DNA of 64,000 bases from positions 16,174 through 80,173 of the forward strand of contig WOZM01000242.1 in NCBI GenBank assembly GCA_011620265.1, read 5' to 3'. Of this stretch, positions 1-8,134 are shown one piece after another. This stretch comes from Paracoccaceae bacterium. GTDB taxonomy: Bacteria > Pseudomonadota > Alphaproteobacteria > Rhodobacterales > Rhodobacteraceae. Below the pieces are notes generated by a model. That model was not told the origin of the DNA. It did no database searches and saw nothing but the letters and a program-made list of their open reading frames with translations. Position numbers and translations under genes: made by a program. The first letter of the stretch is position 1. Each line of letters opens with the position of its first letter.

Positions 1-318
1 CTTTCCGGCGGCGAGCGGCGGCGGGTGGAGATCGCGCGCTGCCTCGCGGCGGATCCGAAATACCTCCTGCTCGACGAACCCTTCGCCGGCGTCGATCCGA
101 TCTCGGTCGGCGATATCCGCCATCTGGTGCAGGACCTGAAGGGCCGGGGCATCGGCGTCCTCATCACCGATCACAATGTCCGCGAGACGCTGGAAATCGT
201 CGACCGGGCCTATATCCTGCATGACGGCGTCGTGCTGATGAGCGGCACCGCCGACGAGGTCGTGCGCGATGAGAATGTCCGCCGGGTCTATCTGGGCCAG
301 AACTTCCGCATCCTCTGA
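1..318 (+). CDS. lptB: LptB, LPS export ABC transporter ATPase (5' end missing)
   Basis: C-terminal part of an ABC ATPase; the reading frame is open from base 1, so the start and Walker A lie outside the window. The fragment begins at the signature motif (LSGGERRR), followed by Walker B with catalytic Glu ([13 protein letters not shown]) and the switch His (LITDHN). DEPFAGVDP, the [11 protein letters not shown] segment and the Y-L-G-Q-x-F-R end are typical of LptB, which powers extraction of lipopolysaccharide from the inner membrane with LptF, LptG and LptC. The downstream neighbour is rpoN, the classic alphaproteobacterial and gammaproteobacterial order. Identity is secure despite the truncation. 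Confidence 0.93.
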   Translation, partial: LSGGERRRVEIARCLAADPKYLLLDEPFAGVDPISVGDIRHLVQDLKGRGIGVLITDHNVRETLEIVDRAYILHDGVVLMSGTADEVVRDENVRRVYLGQNFRIL

Positions 319-333
319 CGGGGCCCGACCGGA

Positions 334-1626
334 ATGGCGATGAAGTCCGGCATGAGGCTCGTCCAGCAGCAGGGCATCGCGCTGTCGCCGATGATGCGGC
401 AGTCGCTGACGATGCTCAGGATGCCGACCCATGCGCTGGCCGACGAGATCGCGCGCGAGGCCGAGGAAAACCCCTTTCTCGTCGTGGAGCCCCAGGACGG
501 CGCCATGCCGGCCTACGACTACGCGCTGACGACGACGGCGGCGCCCGAGAACCTTCTCGACAACCTCCACCGCCAGATCGCCCTGCAACGGCTCGACCCC
601 GCGACCGAGGCCGCCGCGCTCTACCTGATCGGCGAGTTGCGCGAGGACGGCTACCTCGACGTGCCGCTTGGCGATCTCGCGGGCGAAACCGGTGCCCCCC
701 TCGACGTGCTGGCGGCGGGGCTCATCGCCCTCCAGCGCTGCGAGCCGACGGGGATAGGCGCCCGCAGCCTTGCCGAATGCCTTGAGCTTCAGCTTGCCGA
801 GGCCGGGATCGAACGCGGCATTGCCAGCGCCGCGGCCCGCCACCTCGACGATTTCGCCGCGGAAAACTGGCCGAAGCTTGCCCGCAGCCTCGGCCAGCCG
901 CTCGACATGCTCGAACGGATCGCGACCCTTCTGCGCAGCTTCGGCTCGACCCCGATCCCCTGCGCCTCCGGTCCCGTCGATATCGCTGTGCCGGAGCTCG
1001 TGGTGGAAGAGGGTCCGCCGGGCCAGCTTTCGGTCAAGCTCCTCACCGGCATGCTGCCGCGCCTCTCCGCGATGGCGGTTGCCCGGCGCAGCCTTGAGAC
1101 CGACGAGCAGCGCGCGCTCTTCGACCGGGCGGGGCGCATGTCGGCGGGCCTCGCCGCCCGGCGCGAGACGCTGCTGCGAATCGGCACCTACATCGCCGCG
1201 ACCCAGTCCGCCTTCTTCCTCGGCCATCACGAGACGCTTTTGCCCGTCACCCGCGCCGATGCGGCGGCGGCCCTGGCCATGCATGCCTCGACACTCGGCC
1301 GGGCGCTGGCGGGAAAGGCGCTCCTTGCGGGCAACACGGTCTATCCGCTGTCGCTCTTCTTCTCGCACGCGCTGCCCGGCGCCGATGGCGGCATCTCGCC
1401 GTTCGACATCCAGCGCCGTATTCGCAGCCTGATCGCCGCGGAATCCGCCGACGCGCCGCTCGCCGACGACCGGATATGCGCGGAGCTTCAGAAGGAGGGC
1501 GTTGACATCGCCCGCCGAACTGTCGCCAAATATCGCAAATGCATGCGCATACCCTCATCGTTCGGGCGAAAGCGTCGGAAGGTTTCCGCAACGGACCGGC
1601 TGCAAGTGGCGCGGAGAGGGAAATGA
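334..1626 (+). CDS. rpoN: RNA polymerase sigma-54 factor
   Basis: Sigma-54 directs core polymerase to -24/-12 promoters and needs AAA+ activators. The N-terminal Gln/Leu-rich region I is visible (LVQQQGIALSPMMRQSLTML), then the core-binding domain, and near the C-terminus the RpoN box (ARRTVAKYRK, about residues 393-402) that reads the -24 element, with a basic tail. At 430 residues it is slightly shorter than the enterobacterial protein (about 477), mainly from a reduced acidic region II, as usual in Rhodobacterales. It starts 15 nt after lptB. ATG 334 gives a full region I; ATG 340 is an alternative. Some Rhodobacteraceae carry several rpoN copies, so the regulon cannot be deduced from this copy alone. 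Confidence 0.95.
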   Translation: MAMKSGMRLVQQQGIALSPMMRQSLTMLRMPTHALADEIAREAEENPFLVVEPQDGAMPAYDYALTTTAAPENLLDNLHRQIALQRLDPATEAAALYLIGELREDGYLDVPLGDLAGETGAPLDVLAAGLIALQRCEPTGIGARSLAECLELQLAEAGIERGIASAAARHLDDFAAENWPKLARSLGQPLDMLERIATLLRSFGSTPIPCASGPVDIAVPELVVEEGPPGQLSVKLLTGMLPRLSAMAVARRSLETDEQRALFDRAGRMSAGLAARRETLLRIGTYIAATQSAFFLGHHETLLPVTRADAAAALAMHASTLGRALAGKALLAGNTVYPLSLFFSHALPGADGGISPFDIQRRIRSLIAAESADAPLADDRICAELQKEGVDIARRTVAKYRKCMRIPSSFGRKRRKVSATDRLQVARRGK

Positions 1627-1705
1627 TCAATCCGGATCCGGAAATCCATTGCGCGAAGTCGTTTCGCGCGAGCGCGTATGAGAGCAATCAGCCCCAGGAG
1701 GTGTC

Positions 1706-2281
1706 ATGCTATACAAGATCAGTGGCAAGCAGATCGACGTGGGCGATGCCTTGCAGACCCATGTGAAATCGGAACTCGGCGGGACGGTCGAGAAGTATTC
1801 CCAGCGCCCGACCGACGCCGCCGTGATCTTTTCCCGTGACGCTTACGAGTTCATCTGCGAAGCGACCGTGCACCTTTCCACCGGCCTCACCGCCACCGCG
1901 AAGGGGCAGGCGACCGAGATCTACGCCGCGTTCGAAGCCTGCCGCGAAAAGATGGACAAGCAGCTCCGCCGCTACAAGCGCCGGCTGAAGGACCATCACC
2001 GCGACCGCACCGAACCGGTTGAATTCGCCGGAGCGGGCATGTATGTGCTCGCCGCGAACGGAGGATCGGCGGATTCGGAACCCGAGACGCTGCAACCGAT
2101 GATCATCGCCGAGATGGAGACGAAGATACCGTCCCTGTCGGTTGGCGAGGCGGTGATGCAGATGGAACTCGCCGGGGCACCGCTTCTGGTCTTCCGCAAC
2201 GAAAAGAACGGCGGGGTCAATGTGGTCCACCGCCGGGATGATGGTAACGTCGGCTGGATCGATCCGTCCGCTGGCAAATAG
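1706..2281 (+). CDS. hpf: Long-form ribosome hibernation promoting factor
   Basis: 191 residues: an N-terminal S30AE/YfiA fold (about 1-105) with the basic helix (KQLRRYKRRLKDHH) that contacts 16S rRNA, a short linker, and a C-terminal dimerisation domain (about 130-185, LSVGEAVMQMELAGAPLLVF). Long HPF pairs 70S ribosomes into 100S dimers in stationary phase. A textbook Shine-Dalgarno AGGAGG at 1696-1701 fixes the start. It lies between rpoN and ptsN, the conserved order of the nitrogen-PTS region. A 7-bp hairpin (GCGCGAA/TTCGCGC, 1651-1669) sits in the upstream gap; its role is unknown. Confidence 0.94.
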   Translation: MLYKISGKQIDVGDALQTHVKSELGGTVEKYSQRPTDAAVIFSRDAYEFICEATVHLSTGLTATAKGQATEIYAAFEACREKMDKQLRRYKRRLKDHHRDRTEPVEFAGAGMYVLAANGGSADSEPETLQPMIIAEMETKIPSLSVGEAVMQMELAGAPLLVFRNEKNGGVNVVHRRDDGNVGWIDPSAGK

Positions 2282-2315
2282 GGCGCCGGCAAAGCCGCGC
2301 GGAAAAGTAAGGCAT

Positions 2316-2780
2316 ATGGAACTTGCAAGCCTTCTCAAGCCGGCAGCCGTCCGGGTTCTCGGCCATGCGACCAGCAAGAAGCGGCTCTTTCAGGACCTCG
2401 GTGAGGTCGCGCACTCGGTCTACGGTCTCAACACGTCCGAGACCGTGGATGCGCTGCAGGAACGCGAGAGCCTCGGTCCGACGGGTGTCGGCCACGGGGT
2501 AGCCTTGCCGCATGCCCGTCTCGACGGGCTCGAGCGCGTGGTGGGCGTGTTCATCCGGCTGGAAAAGCCCCTGGACTTCGACGCGGTCGACCGCCAGCCG
2601 GTTGATCTGATCTTCGCGCTCTTCGCGCCGAAGGATTCCGGCGTGGACCACCTGAAGGCGCTGGCGCTCGTCTCGCGCACCATGCGCGATGCCGCGACCT
2701 GCGCCAAGCTCCGCGCCAACAGCGACCCGGCCGCACTCCATGCGGTCCTGACCGAGGCGCGCTCCACCCAGGCGGCCTGA
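2316..2780 (+). CDS. ptsN: PTS IIA-like nitrogen regulatory protein
   Basis: EIIA-Ntr, terminal phosphocarrier of the nitrogen phosphotransferase system, a regulatory relay that does not import sugar. 154 residues; the phosphorylated His is in GVALPHARLDG (His66), matching the family PHxK/R motif. The frame stays open upstream to 2220, but that stretch overlaps hpf and has no EIIA homology, so ATG 2316 (ELASLL start) is chosen. It lies 34 nt after hpf and ends 2 nt before the convergent sulfotransferase gene, so the rpoN-hpf-ptsN unit ends here. Confidence 0.94.
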   Translation: MELASLLKPAAVRVLGHATSKKRLFQDLGEVAHSVYGLNTSETVDALQERESLGPTGVGHGVALPHARLDGLERVVGVFIRLEKPLDFDAVDRQPVDLIFALFAPKDSGVDHLKALALVSRTMRDAATCAKLRANSDPAALHAVLTEARSTQAA

Positions 2781-2782
2781 GC

Positions 2783-4198
2783 TTATTTCGGCGCCTTCCA
2801 GGCGCCGAACCCGAAGGACATGTAGTCGCGGCGATAGATGTCGCGGACCAGCGCTTCCAGTTCCCGGTCATGGATATCGGCAACCGGAACCGGCGCGGCA
2901 CCGGTTGGTGCGCCGGCAAGGTCCGGCGCCTTGATCCGCGCCGATTTTGCCAGATAGGCCAGATCGGCGGCCAAGGTTTCTTCCCGGCAGAGAAGGTCGG
3001 GCGGGACGAAGCCCGCGAACCCGTTCACGACCGACCATTGCGTGCCCCAGAGCGCGTCCTGACGGAGCCCGGTCTGGCCGGCGAGATTGGCCTTCACGAA
3101 GCCGAGAAACCCGATCAGCGCCGCGCGCCACTCCGCCGCGCCCATCAGCGCGATTCCGTCGTCCGGCGGGATCGGCACGTTGTAGTGGCCGCGCAAGGTC
3201 GCCCGGATATCGGCATGTCCGTCGCCGGTCATCACGGCGGCGAAGGCGTCGTTGGCGCGCGTCAGCGGATGGCGGAGCATGGTGAAGCTCCGGTGTCCGG
3301 GCGCCTTGCGCTTCCACGCCCTGAGCGTCTTCTGGGTGAAGCTCTCCTCGATCCCGCCGTCCCCCAGCCGCGCCAGCCAGTCGCGGATATGGCTGTCGTC
3401 GCAGGGCTGAAGCGGCAGATAGAGAATCGGCGCCCCGCCGGCCGCGACGATGCGCGGCACGCCCGGCCCCCGGCGCGGCTCGAAATTCGGGGTCCGCGCC
3501 AGGTTCGACCAGTCGATCCGTGCCAGCGCCTCTTCCATCTCGGGGAAGTTGCGCACCTTGTCGGCCATCTCCTCGGGGTTCTGGCGGACCAGATCGTCGG
3601 AGATCCGGTCGAGCCGCGCCTCGAAACCGAGGAAACGCAGGAGCCCGTTGATCACCTCGACCCTGAGCGAATCCTCGTAGTCGAGGTAGAAGGCGGTCTG
3701 GCCCGTCACCTGCAGGGCATTCAGAAGCCGCAACTGGAAGGCCTGACGCTCGGCCAGAAACGCCTCGAACTCCGCCGGCTTGAAGGGCGGCTTCCAGACG
3801 ATCCGGTCCCGCACGTCGCTGAGCTGCCAGCGCTTGGTGTTGTAGGCGATCTTGAGGCTGATATAGCAGTCGACCGGATTGCGGGTGAGCACGATCTTGG
3901 CACAGCGCGGATCGTTCAGGATCTCGTCCAGCACCCGCGGCTCGTGATCGAAGAAGAACCGCAGCCCGTTGAACCCCGGCGCCGAGCGGATGCGGGACAG
4001 AAGCTCCGCCGGATCGGCGATCCGTTCCTTCATCGTGATGCCGAGAACCTCGTCCACGTTCGGCCCGCCCATGTGGTCGGGATTGAAGACCTCGCCGTGA
4101 CAGGTCAGCCCCTCGACCTGGCCCAGCGTCGCCTCGAGAAGGTTCGAGCCGGTGCGCATCTCGGCGAAGATCACGAAATAGTCGAAGGGACGGGTCAC
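2783..4198 (-). CDS. Two-domain sulfotransferase (NodH/Stf0-like N-terminal half)
   Basis: 471 residues. The N-terminal half has the 5'-phosphosulfate-binding loop (FAEMRTGSNLLE, about 11-22) and a 3'-phosphate-binding segment (VLTRNPVDCYISLK, about 103-116, with Arg106 and Ser114), as in PAPS-dependent sulfotransferases of the Stf0/NodH type. The C-terminal half (about 255-471) carries a second segment, SFTMLRHPLTRANDAF (304-319), resembling the 3'-phosphate motif of carbohydrate (Sulfotransfer_2-like) sulfotransferases, but I see no matching P-loop there. It therefore looks like a fusion of one complete and one partial sulfotransferase fold. It is the last gene of the minus-strand glycan cluster, 12 nt after the GT14-like gene. 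Likely role: cytoplasmic sulfation of a surface glycan; acceptor unknown. Confidence 0.85.
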   Translation of the reverse strand: MTRPFDYFVIFAEMRTGSNLLEATLGQVEGLTCHGEVFNPDHMGGPNVDEVLGITMKERIADPAELLSRIRSAPGFNGLRFFFDHEPRVLDEILNDPRCAKIVLTRNPVDCYISLKIAYNTKRWQLSDVRDRIVWKPPFKPAEFEAFLAERQAFQLRLLNALQVTGQTAFYLDYEDSLRVEVINGLLRFLGFEARLDRISDDLVRQNPEEMADKVRNFPEMEEALARIDWSNLARTPNFEPRRGPGVPRIVAAGGAPILYLPLQPCDDSHIRDWLARLGDGGIEESFTQKTLRAWKRKAPGHRSFTMLRHPLTRANDAFAAVMTGDGHADIRATLRGHYNVPIPPDDGIALMGAAEWRAALIGFLGFVKANLAGQTGLRQDALWGTQWSVVNGFAGFVPPDLLCREETLAADLAYLAKSARIKAPDLAGAPTGAAPVPVADIHDRELEALVRDIYRRDYMSFGFGAWKAPK

Positions 4199-4210
4199 GC
4201 CGGATTTCCC

Positions 4211-5914
4211 CTACCGCACCAGATAGGGCCGGCCGCGATCCTCCGCCGGCGGGCGCGGATCGTCGCCGACGGAGAAATCGCCCATCAGCGTCGGCTGCAT
4301 CCCCTGGTTCTTGAGGTTCTGCAGGAACTGGCCGAACCCGGTCAGGTCCACCATCTTCGGCGCCTCCGCGACCTGGCGGCGCGCGCGCGGGCGAATCTCG
4401 TCGACGATGCCTTGCAGCGATTCCATCGGGTTCTCGATGAACTCCGCCATGGTCCAGATCCGCACCCGCGCCTTCACGTACATCGTCCGCAGGATCGCCA
4501 GATGCTCGGTCTCGATCTTCTGCAGCCGCGCCGCCTCCTTGCGAATGTCCGAGAAGTTCAGGTTGGAGCGCAGGAGCGGCACCGCCCAGGTGCCCGAGAT
4601 GACCGAGATCTGTGCGTTCGGGTCGGTCGCCATGAACCAGTTGCAGGCCTGGTTGTCGCGCGGGCTGAACTGGAAGCACTGACGCTCGCCCCGTGTGTTC
4701 CAGATCAGGTTCGTCAGGAAGGAGCGCGGATTGTAGTCGCGCAAAGTCGCGCTGTCGCAGAGCGCGCCGTTGAAAATCGTCTCTCCACCGGCGAATTCCG
4801 CGCGTCCGGGACCGAAAAGGTGGCCATGCACCCGGCCGCCAACCGACTTCGACAGCCAGATGTCGAAATTCTCGAAAAGGTCGGAAAAGCCGTGAAAGAC
4901 CGAATAGGGCGCGCTGGTCTTGCCGTTCTCGTGGTCTTGCCTGGGATAGCGGCTTTGCATGTAAAGCCCGGCCCGGCCGCGCGTCCGCCGCTCCACCGCC
5001 TTGGCGAAAAGCCGGTCGATCTTGCCGGGATTGGGCTCCGCCCGCGCCGCCTGCTGCGAGGCGGGCGCAAGGAGGGTGCGGTAGAGCCGGTCGGCATGCG
5101 GCCAGATCTTGCGCGCGACGAAGCAGTCCGACCGGCGCAGAAGCTGCAGATGGTCGTCGTAGAACATGTGCGGCTTGCCCTGCACGTCGAACTTCGAGAG
5201 TGTCAGCGACCGGCTTTCGATTTGCGTGGAATAGAGCCTTGCGAGGGTCTGGAAATAGCTCTCGTCGGGGATCCAGACGAGCTTGAAGTAGCGTTCGTGC
5301 AGCTTCCTGTCGGGATCCTCGAGGATCGCCGACAGCGTCTGCCGGGTCAGGCACCACCACTGGCTGCCGAGATGCGGCACGATCCCCCTCGGCATCCGCC
5401 GCTTCACGCCCAGCCGGCGCTGGATCCTGACATAAGCATCGAAGAGCGGCCGCTGCCTGCGCCAGGAAAACGGGAACCGCAGCGTGAAGCGTTCGGAATC
5501 GAAACCGCCGATGGTCCAGCTCACATCCGAGGTGGTGACGCTTTCGATGAAGTCGGTGTTGGGCCGCTCGTCGAGATAGTCGATAAGTTCCTCCACCGGC
5601 CGCAGCGGCAGGCAGGAGCCGGAAGCGAGGAAGACGTGGCGCACGCGCGGATGACCGGCCAGCATCTGCGTCGCCGCCGCCTGGGTCGCCGCCACCAGCG
5701 ACCAGGTGCCCCATTCGCAGGCATAGCGGCGCGAGAAGCTCACGATCTCCAGATCGGCGAGCGCATCGACAAGGCCGTTGTAGTCGGCCGCGCTCACCCG
5801 CCGGTCGACATGGATCACCATCGGGCATCCCGCCTCTGCCCAGAACCGCGCCACCTGCGCGGCCCGGTCAAGCGCGGAATGGCACATCATGATGAAGCCG
5901 AGGGTCGAGGTCAC
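4211..5914 (-). CDS. Core-2/I-branching-like glycosyltransferase (GT14-type) with long C-terminal region
   Basis: 567 residues from GTG 5914, whose codon overlaps the TGA of the upstream glycosyltransferase (GTGA); the frame is open further upstream but overlaps that gene and lacks homology. Residues about 1-270 show GT14 features: FIMMCHSALDRAAQ start, IHVDRR, CEWGTWSLVAATQAA, HVFLASGSCLPLRP and DESYFQTL. GT14 enzymes add beta-1,6-GlcNAc or xylose branches from UDP-sugars. The remaining 300 residues form a separate region with Trp- and Asn-rich motifs (NFDIWLSKSVGG, LIWNTRGERQCFQFSPRDNQ, MEFI-like WTMAEFIENPMES) that I cannot assign to a known fold; similar long forms occur in Rhodobacteraceae. 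Activity on an exopolysaccharide or capsule is inferred from context. Confidence 0.82.
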   Translation of the reverse strand: MTSTLGFIMMCHSALDRAAQVARFWAEAGCPMVIHVDRRVSAADYNGLVDALADLEIVSFSRRYACEWGTWSLVAATQAAATQMLAGHPRVRHVFLASGSCLPLRPVEELIDYLDERPNTDFIESVTTSDVSWTIGGFDSERFTLRFPFSWRRQRPLFDAYVRIQRRLGVKRRMPRGIVPHLGSQWWCLTRQTLSAILEDPDRKLHERYFKLVWIPDESYFQTLARLYSTQIESRSLTLSKFDVQGKPHMFYDDHLQLLRRSDCFVARKIWPHADRLYRTLLAPASQQAARAEPNPGKIDRLFAKAVERRTRGRAGLYMQSRYPRQDHENGKTSAPYSVFHGFSDLFENFDIWLSKSVGGRVHGHLFGPGRAEFAGGETIFNGALCDSATLRDYNPRSFLTNLIWNTRGERQCFQFSPRDNQACNWFMATDPNAQISVISGTWAVPLLRSNLNFSDIRKEAARLQKIETEHLAILRTMYVKARVRIWTMAEFIENPMESLQGIVDEIRPRARRQVAEAPKMVDLTGFGQFLQNLKNQGMQPTLMGDFSVGDDPRPPAEDRGRPYLVR

Positions 5915-6921
5915 GCCCAGTTCCCCTTCGACATCAGCCCGAGGATCTCGAGCTGGCGCCAGTTGATGTATTTCTCCGACCACTTGCACCAGAGGTCGGG
6001 ATCGTCCTTCAGCGTCTCGGCATAGGCGACATATTCGCGGCTGCCGGCGAAATGTTCGTGCCGCTCCAGCTCCTCGGCGACCTTGTCCTTGAGGGTCGAG
6101 AGGAACTTCGCATGCAGAAGGCAGCCGGAGGCCTTCTCTCCCCCCCATTCGTCATAGGTCAGGTTCAGCCCGCACGGTAGCAGCATATGGGTCGAGCTGG
6201 CGAAGCAATAGGACCAGTGCCATTTCACCAGCGGGATCTTGTTGAGCGACGGCGCCTGTTTCGGGGTGTCGGCGAACATCGTCCGCGCCCGGGGGCCGCC
6301 CTGGATCCACAGGTTCCTGAAGGTCGGGTTCCTGGTGATCGTGTAGTTGCCGCTGTCGAAATAGCCCGCGATCTCGAACGGGTTCTTGCCTTCGCGGTAG
6401 GGTTCGGCGTCGACCGGCCCCTTGGGATACATGTCGACGACCATCGCCGGGAAGGCGCGCACCGAATAGGTGTCGAGCCAGTCGGTCAGCGCCCGGATCG
6501 GCCGCGTGTCGCAGAACGGATAGATGAAGAACTCGTCGACATCGACCGCAAGGATCCAGCGCCCCCGACCGTGGCGCATCAAGAGCCAGTTGACCCAGTC
6601 CACCCCGTAGCGCGAGGCCTTGTAGCTCGCCTTCGCCGACCAGAGCGACACGTCCCGCTGCGCCGCGAGATACTCGCGCGATCCGTCGTCCGAGCCGTTG
6701 TCGACCATCAGGAAATGGTTGATGCCGAGATCGCGGTAGTAGCGCATGAAATAGGGCAGGCGGATCCGTTCGTTCCGAAGCACCGCCACGAGGAGGATAT
6801 CGTCCGCGCCAAGGCTCGCTGTCCGGTCGGTGACGGCCGACAGCTCCCGCCGCTTGCGGAACGCCCGGGCCCGAAGACGCTTGCGCCGAAGCCGCAGGCG
6901 GTATCTCTCCCAAAGGCCCAT
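5911..6921 (-). CDS. Glycosyltransferase family 2-like (Glyco_tranf_2_4) protein
   Basis: 336 residues from ATG 6921, preceded by AAGGGA; an upstream in-frame extension to 7182 is low-complexity and ignored. A basic N-terminal stretch (RLRLRRKRLRARAFRKRR) may bind the membrane surface. The catalytic region starts at LRNERIRLPYFMRYYRDLG, with VDNGSDDGS and the metal-binding DVDEFF (acid triad), typical of the DUF23/GT92-like and Glyco_tranf_2_4 group that handles a nucleotide sugar with inverting chemistry. It overlaps the next gene by 4 nt and heads the GT2-GT14-sulfotransferase unit. The donor sugar cannot be read from sequence; galE and galU next door suggest UDP-Glc or UDP-Gal. Confidence 0.85.
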   Translation of the reverse strand: MGLWERYRLRLRRKRLRARAFRKRRELSAVTDRTASLGADDILLVAVLRNERIRLPYFMRYYRDLGINHFLMVDNGSDDGSREYLAAQRDVSLWSAKASYKASRYGVDWVNWLLMRHGRGRWILAVDVDEFFIYPFCDTRPIRALTDWLDTYSVRAFPAMVVDMYPKGPVDAEPYREGKNPFEIAGYFDSGNYTITRNPTFRNLWIQGGPRARTMFADTPKQAPSLNKIPLVKWHWSYCFASSTHMLLPCGLNLTYDEWGGEKASGCLLHAKFLSTLKDKVAEELERHEHFAGSREYVAYAETLKDDPDLWCKWSEKYINWRQLEILGLMSKGNWA

Positions 6922-6990
6922 TCGATCCCTTCGTTTCCGGCCCGCTCGGGACCAGTCCTGTCTGACGCGGTTTAAGACGAGGTTGCGCCG

Positions 6991-7026
6991 ACCCTTCCGG
7001 AACGCGAGTGGACGCGTCCGAAGGGT
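6991..7026. repeat. Imperfect hairpin between galE and the GT2 gene
   Basis: Arms ACCCTTCCGGAACGCG (6991-7006) and CGCGTCCGAAGGGT (7013-7026) pair with two single-base bulges around a 6-nt loop. There is no T-run on either side, so it is not a standard terminator. It may protect galE mRNA or be a decayed repeat. The rest of 6922-7141 shows no gene; a second looser repeat CCGGCC/CGGCCGG lies around 7066-7098. Confidence 0.4.
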
Positions 7027-7141
7027 CAGCTGCCCCGATCCCTCCTGACGCGGCAGGATACAGACCGGCCGGTTGCAGGTAAACCGCTTAGTCGGCCGGG
7101 GCGGGCCAAGGAAAACGCTGCGATTCCGGCGGGTTCCGCTG

Positions 7142-8128
7142 CTATTTCTCGAAGTGGCCCGACTGGTGCCAGCGCCAGGCATCGGCGATCATCGTCGCCA
7201 TGTCCGACCGCGCCGGCCGCCAGCCGAGATCGCGCCGCGCGCGTTCGCTGCCGGAGACGAGGCTCACCGCGTCGCCGGCCCGGCGCTCGCCGAAGATCAC
7301 CGGCACGTCGCGATTGGTCACGACACGTGACTGGTCAATGACCTCGCGGACGGAAAACCCCTGGCCGGTGCCAAGGCAGAAGATGCGGGAGCCTTGCCCC
7401 GCCTCCAGCCATTTCAGCCCGGCGACATGGGCATCGACAAGGTCCGTCACATGGACGTAGTCGCGGATGCAGGTGCCGTCGCGGGTCGGATAATCGGTGC
7501 CGAACACCGTCAGCGCCGGCCGCTTGCCGTCGATCGCGTCGAGCAGCAGCGGGATCAGGTGCGTCTCGGGCCGGTGGAACTCTCCCACCTCGCCCTCGGG
7601 ATCGGCGCCGGCGACGTTGAAGTAGCGGAAGATCACCGCGTTCAGCCCGTGGCTCGCGCCGAAATCGCCGAGCATCTGCTCGATCGCCATCTTGGACTTG
7701 CCATAGGCGTTGAGCGGGCGCTGCGCCGAGTCTTCGTCGAGCACCACACCATCCTGATCGCCATAGGTCGCGCAGGTCGAGGAAAAGACGAGATCCCTGC
7801 ACCCGGCCGCGACCGCGGCCTCGATCAGGTTCAGCGCTCCGAGGACGTTGACCCGCCAGTAGGTGCCCGGATCGCGCATCGCATCGCCAACGAGGCTGAT
7901 CGCGGCGAAATGCATGACCGCGACGGGCTGCCAGCGGGCAAAGACCGCGTCGAGCCGCGCCCGGTCGGCAAGATCGCCTTCCTCGAACGGACCGAACCGG
8001 ACGGCATCGCGCCATCCGGTCGCCAGATTGTCGAAGGTCACGGGAATGTAGCCGGCCGCTTTCAGCGCCTTGCACGCGTGCGAGCCGATATAGCCCGCGC
8101 CGCCCGTCACCAGAACATGTTGGGTCAT
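7142..8128 (-). CDS. galE: UDP-glucose 4-epimerase
   Basis: Interconverts UDP-glucose and UDP-galactose with tightly bound NAD. Short-chain dehydrogenase fold, 328 residues: NAD-binding GGAGYIGSH at residues 9-17, SSTCATYG with the catalytic Ser/Thr, and the Tyr-x3-Lys pair in NAYGKSKMAIEQML. Length and the C-terminal substrate region (FGTDYPTRDGTCIRDYVHV) are canonical for GalE. It ends 13 codons from nothing recognisable downstream and starts 6 nt after galU, so galU-galE are co-transcribed. It supplies UDP-Gal (or UDP-GalNAc) to the adjacent glycosyltransferases. Confidence 0.95.
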   Translation of the reverse strand: MTQHVLVTGGAGYIGSHACKALKAAGYIPVTFDNLATGWRDAVRFGPFEEGDLADRARLDAVFARWQPVAVMHFAAISLVGDAMRDPGTYWRVNVLGALNLIEAAVAAGCRDLVFSSTCATYGDQDGVVLDEDSAQRPLNAYGKSKMAIEQMLGDFGASHGLNAVIFRYFNVAGADPEGEVGEFHRPETHLIPLLLDAIDGKRPALTVFGTDYPTRDGTCIRDYVHVTDLVDAHVAGLKWLEAGQGSRIFCLGTGQGFSVREVIDQSRVVTNRDVPVIFGERRAGDAVSLVSGSERARRDLGWRPARSDMATMIADAWRWHQSGHFEK

Positions 8129-8134
8129 GCGCCC

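Noticed and set aside
2868-6025. Very long open frames on both strands (986 and 1051 codons) over the glycan genes
   Set aside because: They are shadows of GC-rich coding DNA: low-complexity Arg/Pro/Gly-rich translations without domains. The real genes in this span have recognisable motifs and linked stops.
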